Shown here: positions 26,544 through 33,559 of the stretch, in pieces
How the letters are laid out: the number at the start of each line of letters is the position of its first letter
How positions within the stretch are numbered: position 1 is the first letter of the stretch
Source: Sambucus nigra
Lineage: Eukaryota > Streptophyta > Magnoliopsida > Dipsacales > Adoxaceae
Assembly (NCBI GenBank): GCA_949130495.1
Contig: OX422211.1
Location: forward strand, 532,242,017 to 532,306,016
Direction of reading: 5' to 3'
DNA: 64,000 nt
Position numbers and translations under genes: made by a program
Notes under the pieces: model-generated
The model's database searches: none
What the model was told of the DNA's origin: nothing
The model's input: only the letters and a program-made list of their open reading frames with translations

Positions 26544-27635
26544 CACTCCGGTGAGAATTTCGGTGGCCTCCGGTGAGATTTTTCGGTGGGCTGTTTCCGG
26601 CGAGTTCCCGGTGGGGCGGGGTGGTGTGGGGCGGGGTTGGGGGTGGAGGTGGAGCTTCTAGAAAGAGAAAAAATGTGGGGTTATGTGTTTGTTAAGTGGG
26701 TTTAAAATGGGTATATGTGAGGGTTCATTTGTCTAAATATATGTAGTCTATAATTTTTTTTTTGGGTGACATACCATAAGGTGTCCGGGCCAGCTTACGC
26801 ACACCTCAACTAATCCCCATTCGCGGTTTGTGGCTTCCACTGGCCATGAGGTGTCCTATAATGAAAAAGGACTTGGTGCATTAAAAAAAATCAATAGGAT
26901 TTGATGCATCCTTGACCCAATAAATAGGACTAGCCTTGAATTATCCCTATTTTAATTCATGCTTGTATACCTTTAATTTCTTCTAAAACGACGCAACTTT
27001 AGAATTTATTGATTTTTTCATGAAGAATAATCAGATTATAAAATTAGCCCCGTGTATTGAGTTTGTAACATCTGAGTTATTTTTCAGTTGATTGTCTATT
27101 TTGTGGAATCTTTAATGTGAAGTATCCGAAACTCTAGTCAAACTTCCTACAGTTTGGTTAAATTACATGATCTCTCGCTTATATTTTTGTTAAACTTTTT
27201 TTCAGGTTCAATTGTTGATATACTTCATGCTGAAATATGTAATGGAGATTTTACTCTCAGAATCTAGTGTCGTCACCACATACTACTTTAATTGGTCTAC
27301 AAGCTCAGTGGCGATTTTTCTTGCGTGCCTTGGCCTAACAGTTCTTCCAGTAAATGTTGTTGTTGGTAGCTACATTAGCAACATGTTTGAAGACAGGTAA
27401 TTTCGGGGAAGAGGGCCAAAAGGCATGCTTTAAATCTATCATTAATGAAGTTAGGTGCTCATTATTAATAGGGTAAAATGCCAAAAAAGAAAAACCAAAA
27501 CTACAGTTTTGATTGCAGATACTTCCCCAGTGTTGCAAATAACTCACTAAATCTATGAAAAAGTTGCATATACCTCCCCTTACGTTGGTAAAAACATTTT
27601 TTTAGAGACACGTAGGGTGTGGGGGTGGGGTGTTT

Positions 27636-27666
<31 letters not shown>

Positions 27667-28777
27667 AATCAAAATATGAGAATAGTTTGAAGAATTTTTA
27701 TTTTATTTTTGCTAAATAGTTAAGGGAGCTATTTGCAACTAGTCAGAGTTTCTTGCAATTTGTCCTTATTAATATTTGGATTTATGTCTGCTGGCTTATT
27801 TTTACTTATCTATCTGGTTGCAGGCAAATTTTATTGGCATCTGAATTTTTTGTTTGTTTGGGCATACTCCTAAGCTTCCATGTAGTAATTCCGTATTCTG
27901 TGCCACAATATGTCGTCTCTGGACTCATTTTGTTTGTATTTGCTGAAGTGTTAGAAGGTAAAGTTTATATTTTTGAAATTCTTATATACATTCATTTGTT
28001 ACTAAAAATTATTACATCTGTGACCTACGACACATTATTACATCTGTGACTAAGGAACTCTTTCAAGTGGAGGAAAATGATATAAGAAAACTAATAATGG
28101 ATGGGTGTACAGATTAACACATACGCCACTGTTTATGAAGCATAAGAACTGATGGTACATCAACTGGATAAAAATAATAAATATCTTATCCTAGTTGGTT
28201 GATGCATAAATATATTGCCGACATATTCTTATATGATGATTTACCCCAAATCAGGCGGAACATGTATGATTTGCAATGGACAATCCAAATTGCATTGAAG
28301 ATGTAAATATTTTTCACTTATTCAGAGTAAAATGTTTTCGTTAATTGTAAATGTGTATAATTATGTAATTTTGGACAAAATATTATCATAAAATAGTAAA
28401 AACTTCTTTAGAACAATTTTACTTCTCACACAGGTGAAGTGTCTCACCCCGAATCGAACATACACATTCACATCTTAATAGCCACAGTTTGTATATGTGG
28501 TTTTCATATATCGACTTTTTTGGTGGTTGTGGGTGCAGGTGTAAACTTGTCACTCCTCTCTCGGGTGATGTCATCGAGGCTTTCTCGTGGGACCTACAAT
28601 GGTGGACTATTATCAACTGAAGCTGGGACAATTGCTCGAGTGATTGCCGACGCTACAATAACCCTGGCTGGGTATTTAGGGGAGAGTAGGCTCCTCAATG
28701 TCACCCTTCTTCCGTCTCTCGTGATCTGCGTATCATCCATTGTGGCCACCTGTTATACCTACAACTCTCTATACTGA
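2208..28777 (+). CDS. PHT5: SPX-MFS vacuolar phosphate transporter (PHT5/VPT type), ten coding exons
   Basis: Exons 2208-2260, 7219-7339, 8194-8505, 8994-9098, 10053-10507, 11521-11822, 17970-18154, 27206-27396, 27824-27957 and 28539-28777 total 2,097 nt. All junctions are GT-AG, every phase matches, and there is no internal stop: 698 residues. Residues 1-145 are an SPX domain, with the lysine-rich start (KLMKKKVK, 24-31) and the KILKKFDKR helix (126-134) that bind inositol pyrophosphates. Residues about 220-430 and 510-698 form an MFS transporter of about 12 segments, split by an acidic, serine-rich loop. The family loads phosphate into the vacuole across the tonoplast. Exon sequence and length fit Arabidopsis PHT5;1-PHT5;3; I cannot say which paralogue this is. 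The start [11 protein letters not shown] is the family start. The gene is unusually long because introns 1, 6 and 7 (about 5, 6.1 and 9 kb) are filled with transposons. Confidence 0.93.
2261..3096 (+). other. Intron 1, first part, nothing recognised
   Basis: AT-rich intron sequence. The short open frames here have no recognisable domain. Confidence 0.5.
3097..3680 (-). repeat. Left (3') LTR of the intron 1 copia remnant
   Basis: It begins TGTTGTGCTCCAATGG on the plus strand and parallels the copy at 5171, with insertions and many substitutions. The right limit is an estimate, where similarity fades after GAGAAATGCATTTGAG. Confidence 0.6.
4140..4581 (-). pseudogene. Copia gag zinc knuckle, protease and pre-integrase remnant
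   Basis: The minus strand encodes [14 protein letters not shown] at 4524-4483, a CX2CX4HX4C knuckle whose second Cys is Ser. In another frame it carries [12 protein letters not shown] (about 4383-4346), where copia proteases normally have a DSG/DTG active site, here spoiled. Further on, a MFNG-type stretch resembles the region between protease and integrase. At least two frameshifts separate these pieces. It cannot be functional. Confidence 0.65.
5171..5785 (-). repeat. Right (5') LTR of the intron 1 copia remnant
   Basis: It starts TGTTATGATCCAATGG on the plus strand, next to the primer site. Blocks shared with the left copy include the ACAAGATATTTA region, the AGAGAGAA…CACTATTT region and the CCCTAATG region. 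The right end is approximate. Confidence 0.6.
5900..6135 (-). pseudogene. hAT transposase N-terminal (BED zinc finger) fragment
   Basis: From an ATG at 6135 the minus strand reads an acidic [20 protein letters not shown], a stop where the family usually has Trp, then [13 protein letters not shown] and CIIC followed by SYTRVE. This order (charged leader, PLW.YVTK.EK, glycine run, C-X2-C, Y-RVK) is typical of plant BED-finger hAT transposases. The rest of the gene is not visible. A decayed fragment in intron 1, antisense to the host gene. Confidence 0.5.
6526..6592. repeat. (CT)n microsatellite in intron 1
   Basis: A pure TC/CT run of about 66 bases. A shorter (GA)n tract follows near 7094-7110. 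Confidence 0.95.
7219..7339 (+). CDS. PHT5: PHT5 exon 2: SPX lysine helix
   Basis: Acceptor CCTTTCAG ends at 7218 and donor CAG|GTGGCT follows 7339. It encodes residues 18-58, including [13 protein letters not shown] and the conserved [17 protein letters not shown]24, K27-K29 and K31 belong to the surface that binds inositol pyrophosphate in SPX structures. The frame is intact. Confidence 0.92.
8194..8505 (+). CDS. PHT5: PHT5 exon 3: core of the SPX domain
   Basis: Acceptor TTGCAG ends at 8193 and donor GTG|GTAATATG follows 8505. It encodes 104 whole codons, residues 59-162, from [13 protein letters not shown] to the [18 protein letters not shown] end. The [11 protein letters not shown] motif (126-136) is complete. 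It is nearly identical to plant PHT5 proteins as I know them. Confidence 0.94.
8994..9098 (+). CDS. PHT5: PHT5 exon 4: SPX-MFS linker
   Basis: Acceptor TTTGCAG ends at 8993 and donor CAG|GTATTCC follows 9098. It encodes 35 codons, residues 163-197: [20 protein letters not shown], then the [14 protein letters not shown] block that links SPX to the membrane part. Confidence 0.93.
9244..9360 (+). mobile_element. LINE reverse transcriptase C-terminal/3' tail fragment in intron 4
   Basis: One frame gives [16 protein letters not shown], a signature of plant LINE reverse transcriptases near their C-terminus. It is followed by CCGACCCCAATAATTGGGATAAG, close to the common 3' tail of plant LINEs. It is very short and 5'-truncated. 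Confidence 0.6.
9735..10013. mobile_element. Fold-back MITE with nested inverted repeats, upstream of exon 5
   Basis: The 21 bases at 9771-9791 (TTAATACGTCCATAATTACC plus C) are matched perfectly in reverse complement at 9955-9975, with further AT-rich complementarity outward to about 9735 and 10013. Inside, TTTTTCGTCACTA (about 9839) opposes TAGCGACGGAAAA (about 9894) as a nested pair. No coding content. The right arm ends about 40 bases before the exon 5 acceptor. Confidence 0.65.
10053..10507 (+). CDS. PHT5: PHT5 exon 5: first four membrane segments
   Basis: The acceptor is CTGCAG at 10047-10052. The donor is GG|GTAACT after 10507, at once followed by a (CT)n tract. It encodes residues 198-348 plus two bases: [20 protein letters not shown], a variable acidic stretch, then segments [20 protein letters not shown], the [20 protein letters not shown] segment, the [18 protein letters not shown] segment and [12 protein letters not shown]. 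The YSAWSN-like loop ([12 protein letters not shown]) is a conserved MFS loop. Confidence 0.94.
10510..10532. repeat. (CT)n microsatellite beside the exon 5 donor
   Basis: A CT run begins three bases into the intron and is followed by a short CA run. Its closeness to the donor means length changes could affect splicing. Confidence 0.85.
10958..11242. mobile_element. hAT MITE with perfect 8-bp target duplication in intron 5
   Basis: The exact duplication ATTTTAAA occurs at 10950-10957 and 11243-11250. The terminal inverted repeats are CAGTGTTCCAAAAG and CAATCTTCTAAAAG (11 of 14 bases). The interior is built of CACCTAGGCGC/CGCCTAGGCG palindromes. It is 285 bp and non-coding. Confidence 0.85.
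11521..11822 (+). CDS. PHT5: PHT5 exon 6: membrane segments five and six
   Basis: Acceptor GAATTTGCAG ends at 11520 and donor TCTG|GTAAAT follows 11822. It encodes residues 349-449 plus one base: [19 protein letters not shown], a helix rich in small residues ([20 protein letters not shown]), then [20 protein letters not shown] and the start of the acidic loop. R353, R357 and R358 are conserved in this position of the family. Confidence 0.94.
11823..15045 (+). other. Intron 6, first part, no gene seen
   Basis: AT-rich intron sequence with short spurious frames. Stretches with GCCTAG-type palindromes near 12,530-12,830 look like a relic of the same kind of element as at 10,958, but I found no clear ends. 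Confidence 0.5.
15590..16071 (-). pseudogene. Ty3/gypsy gag remnant with broken zinc knuckle
   Basis: The minus strand at 16071-15745 gives a gag-domain stretch ([20 protein letters not shown]), with the family's LRQGTxSVxxYT motif. At about 15641-15595 a [25 protein letters not shown] reading is a CCHC knuckle with its second and last Cys lost and two stops. Repetitive EDE-rich sequence lies between. Confidence 0.6.
16405..16500. repeat. Short tandem duplication in the intron 6 gypsy relic
   Basis: TGCACTTTGGGGCTTTATTC followed by CTCGAAT occurs twice, about 66 bases apart, each next to similar flanks ending near CTCTAGCT/CTCTGGCT. It looks like a local duplication within the decayed element. 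Confidence 0.7.
17016..17034. repeat. Poly-G run (19 bases)
   Basis: Nineteen G in a row, in intron 6 inside the gypsy relic. One of five G or C runs in the gene's introns. Confidence 0.9.
17970..18154 (+). CDS. PHT5: PHT5 exon 7: central acidic loop
   Basis: Acceptor TTATTTCAG ends at 17969 and donor AAG|GTACG follows 18154. It encodes residues 450-511: a dileucine-like [10 protein letters not shown], then [19 protein letters not shown] and [14 protein letters not shown]. The family has a similar acidic loop between the two halves of the transporter. Acidic dileucine motifs often take part in tonoplast sorting, which is inference here. Confidence 0.92.
18656..18668 (+). other. tRNA-iMet primer binding site
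   Basis: TGGTATCAGAGCC, two bases after the putative LTR end TCA. This is the standard plant LTR retrotransposon primer site. Confidence 0.8.
18719..19225 (+). CDS. Gag-like N-terminal ORF of the intron 7 LTR element
   Basis: Opens with [20 protein letters not shown], a basic start followed by an amphipathic helix ([15 protein letters not shown]), as many plant gag proteins begin. A proline/serine-rich tail runs to the stop at 19223-19225, 168 residues in all. No retroviral gag core domain is recognised. ATG 18719 is preferred over upstream non-ATG starts because it follows the primer site by 50 bases. It is unrelated to the host gene. Confidence 0.45.
   Translation: MGPKRRFASVDSHTDRLEEVLNRLVARFDALDACLPLPDASTSRPHLAPTSAQNPNLTNTNFAHFTLAPTKKIPTQIPPPYPPPLRWPERRSVAAIPRKIPQPNQTPPKQSLRLSEPLLAPSMAASSDAGLPRGAAPRSPSPIHLSHLINYNLTSKPPNPTHFHNPSI
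19825..20031 (+). CDS. Zinc-knuckle ORF of the intron 7 LTR element
   Basis: It contains [17 protein letters not shown] (about 19882-19932), a complete CX2CX4HX4C knuckle as in gag nucleocapsids, followed by a proline-rich tail ending at 20029-20031. It probably belongs to the same gag as the frame at 18719, separated by frameshifts and stops. Confidence 0.55.
   Translation: MSPFDSLSWKVAPFMPITDKHCFLCYQIGHLMDKCPQRQPVVAVPPPAPTMTAIPPCVPPPSPIETLL
20590..21240 (-). pseudogene. LINE 3' end with zf-RVT domain, inside intron 7
   Basis: The minus strand reads a typical reverse-transcriptase zinc-binding end: DRIQKRRHH, a Trp-Cys-Cys-Leu-Cys stretch, then HIFLQCSF in the next frame. Further on is [17 protein letters not shown], the usual W-x2-W-x-ERN-x-R-x-F motif. 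Frameshifts and a 21-base poly-C tract on the plus strand (21047-21067) break it. It seems to have inserted in the LTR element. Confidence 0.65.
21047..21067. repeat. Poly-C run (21 bases)
   Basis: Twenty-one C in a row on the plus strand, in the antisense LINE fragment. Confidence 0.9.
22934..23390. repeat. hAT-like element made of ACGGGT/ACCCGT repeats
   Basis: It starts TAGAGCTGTCAACGGGTCGT and contains more than twenty copies of ACCCGTTA or its complement, giving strong self-complementarity. This composition is common in plant hAT MITEs. The proposed right end (…GCCCGGTCTA, about 23380) pairs poorly with the left, and I see no clear target duplication. Confidence 0.5.
23543..23856. repeat. 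Two-copy tandem repeat, 157-bp unit
   Basis: Copy one is 23543-23699 and copy two 23700-23856. Equal length, only about five substitutions, no gap. Both begin CCTCTCATGTCATTTCTCC. A recent local duplication inside intron 7. Confidence 0.92.
23920..23933. repeat. Poly-C run (14 bases)
   Basis: Fourteen C in a row, shortly after the 157-bp tandem repeat in intron 7. Confidence 0.85.
24145..24430 (-). mobile_element. Possible LINE 3' end
   Basis: An open minus-strand frame (24428-24186) ends just before a short AT-rich stretch and an A-rich run (T-rich on the plus strand at about 24149-24165), the layout of a LINE tail. The peptide ([20 protein letters not shown]) is not decisive. Confidence 0.3.
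25830..25855. repeat. Poly-G run (26 bases)
   Basis: Twenty-six G in a row in intron 7. Confidence 0.9.
26507..26540. repeat. (GA)n microsatellite
   Basis: A GA run of about 34 bases in intron 7, followed by repeated CCGGTGAGA/TTTCGGTGG words. Confidence 0.9.
27206..27396 (+). CDS. PHT5: PHT5 exon 8: membrane segments seven and eight
   Basis: Acceptor TTTTTTTCAG ends at 27205 and donor ACAG|GTAATT follows 27396. It encodes residues 512-574 plus two bases: [20 protein letters not shown], then [20 protein letters not shown] and [20 protein letters not shown]. Intact and in frame with its neighbours despite the 9-kb intron before it. Confidence 0.93.
27638..27666. repeat. Poly-G run (29 bases)
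   Basis: Twenty-nine G in a row, preceded by GGGGGTGGGG, in the 427-base intron 8. The longest of the five homopolymer runs. Confidence 0.9.
27824..27957 (+). CDS. PHT5: PHT5 exon 9: membrane segments nine and ten
   Basis: Acceptor GGTTGCAG ends at 27823 and donor GAAG|GTAAAG follows 27957. It encodes residues 575-619 plus one base: [20 protein letters not shown], then [20 protein letters not shown] and AEVLEG. Confidence 0.93.
28539..28777 (+). CDS. PHT5: PHT5 exon 10: last membrane segments and stop
   Basis: The acceptor GGGTGCAG ends at 28538; the stop TGA is at 28775-28777. It encodes residues 620-698: [20 protein letters not shown], the [20 protein letters not shown] block conserved in this family, and a last helix ([20 protein letters not shown]) ending YTYNSLY. 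I see no clear AATAAA in the next 200 bases. Confidence 0.94.
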
Positions 28778-30188
28778 TCCAGTTTCTTTGCTTTTAGACT
28801 ATTTTCTATGGTTCTAAACTATCCCTGGTTCCCTCATTGTTTTTTAAGTTACATTTTAAATTAATTTTTTTTCATGCTTTTCATTTATCAATCTGTATAT
28901 TGTCAAGGAAAATATGTCCGTTACATTATTCTTTCAATTGGAATTTCATAATTTTAGGGTAAGCATAAAAAACTCCATAAAAACTTTGCAACTTTTGCAA
29001 GAGATGGCGTAAACTATTTTTAATGCATATAAATCCGAGAACTATGCATTTTGTTGTAAGTAGCCCGTATGGAACTTTTTAAAGGCCATGTTATGGGGTC
29101 TTTACAGCAAAATGCATTATTTTTTACTTTTTTTTTTTTGCATTAAAATTGGTTACTGGATAGTTTTGTAAAAATTGTATGACTGGATTTTATGCACTTC
29201 ACCCTAAATATTTATATGATTTTCACAGTTTAGATCTGTAACTGGGGTTGTAAAATGAATCAATCTAGTCGAGCTCGACTCTTGTTCGTTCAAAGAAAAG
29301 ATCGTTCGAGACAGGCTCGTAAAATAAACGAGCCAAACTTGACCATATTTTTAAGCTCGTTTTCTTGTTGATCTAGACTCAAATTCGTCTCCACAATCGA
29401 TAATCAATCTAAAATAGTAACACATTTAACTCTCGGATGGAGTCATTTGCAGCCCTAGCTATAATCAGGATCATGTTCCTCTTGATTGCACTTTACCTCA
29501 AAGCACTTCTACATAAGTGACATGTGAAATTGATAATAATCTTGTCCATTATTAGTATTTAACTTTAATGCGTCATTCATTTATCTAGATAGTGGAAAAT
29601 GGGGCAGAAGTGTAACATAGAAGAACCCAGTCCAACTCTTGTCCATTATTATACTGTACAACTTGACCTAAATCCTATTTAGTTTAATCAAATATATTAA
29701 AGGGCAAGTTGTTTATTAAATTTTAAAAGTTGATCACATGTCAGGCACATAACAATTTTTTTGGACATAAATATCTCAATCCAAACATGTATAATCTTGT
29801 TTCATGAACACTTAACATCATACCCAAGCAACCCAATAGGCCATATGTCATCATACCCAATGCAAACATGTATAACCTCTCTTTACTTCACCCTTAAAAA
29901 TGGCATTGTTGCTGCTGCATATATGAATTTATGAGCAAATTTATGTGTATATCTATGATATGATCCTATTTGTGTTAAAAAGTTGACGATTGTGTCAATT
30001 GTGTATATATTGATTTGATGAATCAGAAACTTTTGTTAATTATCGCAAATCCTGAATCCCGCCCGTTCGATTTGTTATATTTGGGTCTAGCTTAAAAGTC
30101 GAATTTTTTAGCCTGAATTATAGTTCAGGTCAAGCTTGAGTCGTATACTGCCAAGCTTGATTTGAGCTCGATATATATATATATATAT
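28778..30188. other. 3' flank and spacer; contains one small hAT-like repeat
   Basis: AT-rich. No gene seen. A candidate MITE at 29241-29459 is listed separately. GAGCTCGA words near 30,130-30,170 resume after 36,100, which shows that the copia element split an older repeat. Confidence 0.5.
29241..29459. mobile_element. Candidate hAT MITE (GAGCTCGA-type repeats)
   Basis: The ends pair as GGGGTTGTAAAATGA on the left and, reverse-complemented on the right, AGGGCTGCAAATGA. The interior has GAGCTCGACT, GAGCCTGTC and AAGCTCGT words. Flanks CTGTAAC and CTATAAT may be a decayed duplication. Limits are approximate. Confidence 0.4.
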
Positions 30189-30346
30189 TGTAAAGTGAAT
30201 GTTCACTTATCCCACATTCCACATCGGAAGAGTGAGGCTTTTGATGAGTATTATAAATAGGGAGTTACCCCCTCATTATTAACACACCAATTAATGAGAA
30301 CTCTTCTTCTCTCTCAAATTCTTTCTCTGTCCCATTTATTTTAACA
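30189..30346 (+). repeat. 5' LTR of the copia element
   Basis: It starts TGTAAAGTG and ends TTTTAACA (158 bases). Compared with the 3' LTR it lacks about 16 bases near the start and a small block near TGATGAG, and it has about eight substitutions. It contains TATAAATA, a likely TATA box. Confidence 0.88.
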
Positions 30347-32277
30347 CGTTATCAGCACGAACAAGCTCGTAGCCATCATTATCAGTCTAAAATTTCTGAC
30401 TGGAACGTTTCGAATAGGGACGCCAACGTCAGTTATTTAGTTAGTGACTGGGTAATCTTTTTCTCGGGTTACGTTTTTTTTTAAAAAAGGGCTAAAGTTT
30501 TGTTTGGCCACTGTTTATTGCTTTAAGGTTTTGAGAATTGTTTTTATTTGGATAATCTAAACAAATTTGGTGTTAACTTGTGTGTTTTAGTGTTTAATCA
30601 GTGGCTGCATTTTTTTTTGTGTGAGTTATTCAGTTGGACTTAACTCACTGATTTATCTTGGCCTTAAGTCGCTGATTTATCTTGGACTTAACACACTAAC
30701 TTAACTCGGACTCAACTCACTGTGTTAACTCGGACCAACTCCATTTAAATATTGGACTAATCTTGAATTTAACTTTTGGACATGATAATAACATGTACCA
30801 TAAAATCAAACCTGAAATTTTAATTTTTGGGACCGAAAGTTTTCAGTAATTAGGACCAGAAGTTCCTACATGATATTCAATTTTGAACCCGAAGTTTCAA
30901 TAATTTTGAGGCCTGAAACTTTTGTCAGCATGTGTCGCGCAGAACGCGAACTTGCGTGATTTTTGTAAGACGTTTTATTGGGGTTAAAAATAATTTGACC
31001 ATGTTTATTGGATGTTAAAAATACGCCTAAGAGTGCCATCGGGTCAAAAGTCGAAAAATAAATAAATAAATAAAATATTATTATTTTATTAAAAAAACAA
31101 GTGCTCAGAAAATTCTGAAAATCACCATACCGACTCAAAATTTAATTTTGAGCAACTTTCCCTTCTTCGACATTTTCAAAAAACGTCATTTAGACATAAT
31201 TTAGGCAATTTTTCATTTCGACCACACTTCCTTTTTGTTTTCTAAACTTTAATCATTTTGTTGTCTTATTTAAAAGAATGGTGGGCAACCCTTTTTGACC
31301 ATTTTTTAAGCATCTTTCAGCACAATATTTTGGCAGCCAACATATTTGCTTTTTCTCTCCTATTTATATTCACCTTAGCCCCTTTATATTTATGCATTCA
31401 ACCTTAGTTTGGAGGTGTGTTCTTTGGGACTGTTTTGGTGTTTGTTCTTGGAGAAGTTGTGATGATTCTTGAGAGATGATTTTGAACAGTAATCTGACTT
31501 TTCTGGGCAGATTTATAATGGTTCCTTTTGATGGTTGAAGTTTTGATTATTTTTATAGTTAGGGAGGGGCATTAAATGTCCATAAATATTTTATAATTTG
31601 GGCCCGAAGTTCCAAATCATAAATTAAAGTTTTTTTTAAAAATTATTTTTGGGACATTAGACGTACCCAAATAATTTAATTTGGACCTAAAGCTCCAAAT
31701 ATATATTTGCGATCAAACCTGAAGTTTTGATACAATGGGGTGGGGATTTTCAAATCCCAATATATTAATAAAATTGAACCCGAAGTTCAATAATTTTATG
31801 TGTAGAACCTGAAGTTCTCATAAATAAATAGCGATGACCTGAAGTTCAAATTATCAAATTTAGGACTTAAAATTGTTATTTAAATTATGGACCAGAAGTT
31901 TAGAATAATATATACCCTCAATCAAAACCCGAAGTTTTGATTATTTTTATCATAGAGTAAGGGACGTCAAATGTCCCCAAATAATTTATAATTTGGACCT
32001 GAAGTTCCAAATATTTTATTTTCTTAAAAATTCGTTCAAACTTGATGTTTTGACTCAATAGTGTAGAGAAAGTTCTTATACTTCATAAAATTGACCCAAA
32101 GTTCAATTATTTTATGTATTGATCTGAAAGTTCCAACAAATAAATAGCACGGACCTGAAGTTCTAATTATTAAACTAATTTCACACATGATATTCCAATC
32201 AATATTGAATCATTAATTTTTCTTTATTATTCATTACATATTTCTGATTGTAATTTATTTAATTGAACAGTTTAAAA

Positions 32278-33314
32278 ATGTCAAATATTTCTAAACTCGA
32301 ATTTGAAGCACTTGAAATTTCTGGGGTGAATTATCTGAATTGGCCTCAAGACGCCGAACTCCACCTCCAAACTCGAAATCTTGGTGATGCAATTACACTT
32401 GAAAATACCATGTCCCGACAGGAAAAAGCTAAGGCCATGATATTCCTTCGGCATCACATACACAATGATTTGAAAAGTGAGTACCTCACAGTGAAATATC
32501 CTCTTGATTTATGGAACTCACTGATGGAGCGTTACGACCACCAGAAATTGGTCATACTTCCAGGTGCACGCCATGAATGGCTCAACTTGAGATTTCAAGA
32601 CTTCAAGACTATGTCTGGATACAATTCTGCTATGTTCAAGATTACCTCTGAGCTAAAGCTTTGTGGAGAAAAGGTAGATGATGCAGATATGTTGGAGAAA
32701 ACACTCTCAACTTTTCACGCCTCGAATATGCTCCTGCGGCAGCAATATCGAGAGAGAGGGTTTAAAAGGTACTTGAAACTAATCTCATGTCTCCTAGTTG
32801 CTGATCAGAACAATGACCTACTGATGAAGAATCATACATCTAGACCCACTCGATCTGTAGCACTCCCTGAAGTGAATGCTAACTCTGTTCAGAATAATGA
32901 AAGAGGCCGAGGAAATATGCGGCGGGTCGTGGCAACTCCATAAGAGGTGGCTACCATAATCAAGGCGCTAGACAAAATACGAAATTCAAGAACCACCAAA
33001 AGTGGAATAATCACAGCAATAACGGGAATCAGAAGTCTAATCCACATAATCCAAATGATATTTGCTATAGATGTGGCCGCAGTGGGCATTGGACACGTAC
33101 CTTTCGCTCGTCCAAGAAATTGATTGAAAAATATCAGGCCTCGAAACAGAAAGCGGAGACGAACATTGTGGAAGGTCCTGAAGACCGTTGGAAACTTGAC
33201 GATACTGATCTCAATTCCAATGATTTTTTCGAAGATGAGGATGGAGACGCTATTGATGATGAGACATTTGATAACATGATTGGAGAACTACCCCAGACAG
33301 TCCTGAAGACCTAA
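32278..33314 (+). pseudogene. Copia gag (UBN2-type) with a frameshift
   Basis: ATG at 32278 opens MSNISKLEFEALEISGVNYL, then the AKAMIFLRHHIH and LWNSLMERYDHQK motifs typical of copia gag. This frame ends at 32943. A single-base shift near 32,918 moves the reading into another frame, which carries the knuckle CYRCGRSGHWTRTF (33063-33104; last Cys replaced by Phe) and an acidic tail ending at 33314. The ATG is preferred to earlier in-frame TTG because the family starts there. Non-functional as it stands. Confidence 0.85.
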
Positions 33315-33559
33315 ATGATTCGGCTTTATTTATCTATTTATTTACATGCTTCATCTTTCTTATTTAGACATTAGTCGTTTATCATTTGAGCTTGACAGTC
33401 CTGAAGACCTAAATGATTAGGCTTTATTTATCTATTTATCTACCTGCTTTATCTTTTTATTGAGACATTAGTAGTATATCATTTGAGCTTAGACAACTTT
33501 ATTTAATCTTTATTTTGAACATTTATTAGTTAATGGAATGGTTTTGATGAGACACTATT

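Larger units (their letters stand above)
24431..27205 (+). other. Intron 7, last part: low-complexity sequence, no gene
   Basis: Pyrimidine-rich stretches (about 25,370-25,500), a short CA run (about 25476-25493), a 26-base G run, a (GA)n run and G-rich GGTGGGG sequence (26,590-26,650) lie in AT-rich DNA. No open frame with a recognisable domain. The exon 8 acceptor has a good T tract. Confidence 0.5.
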
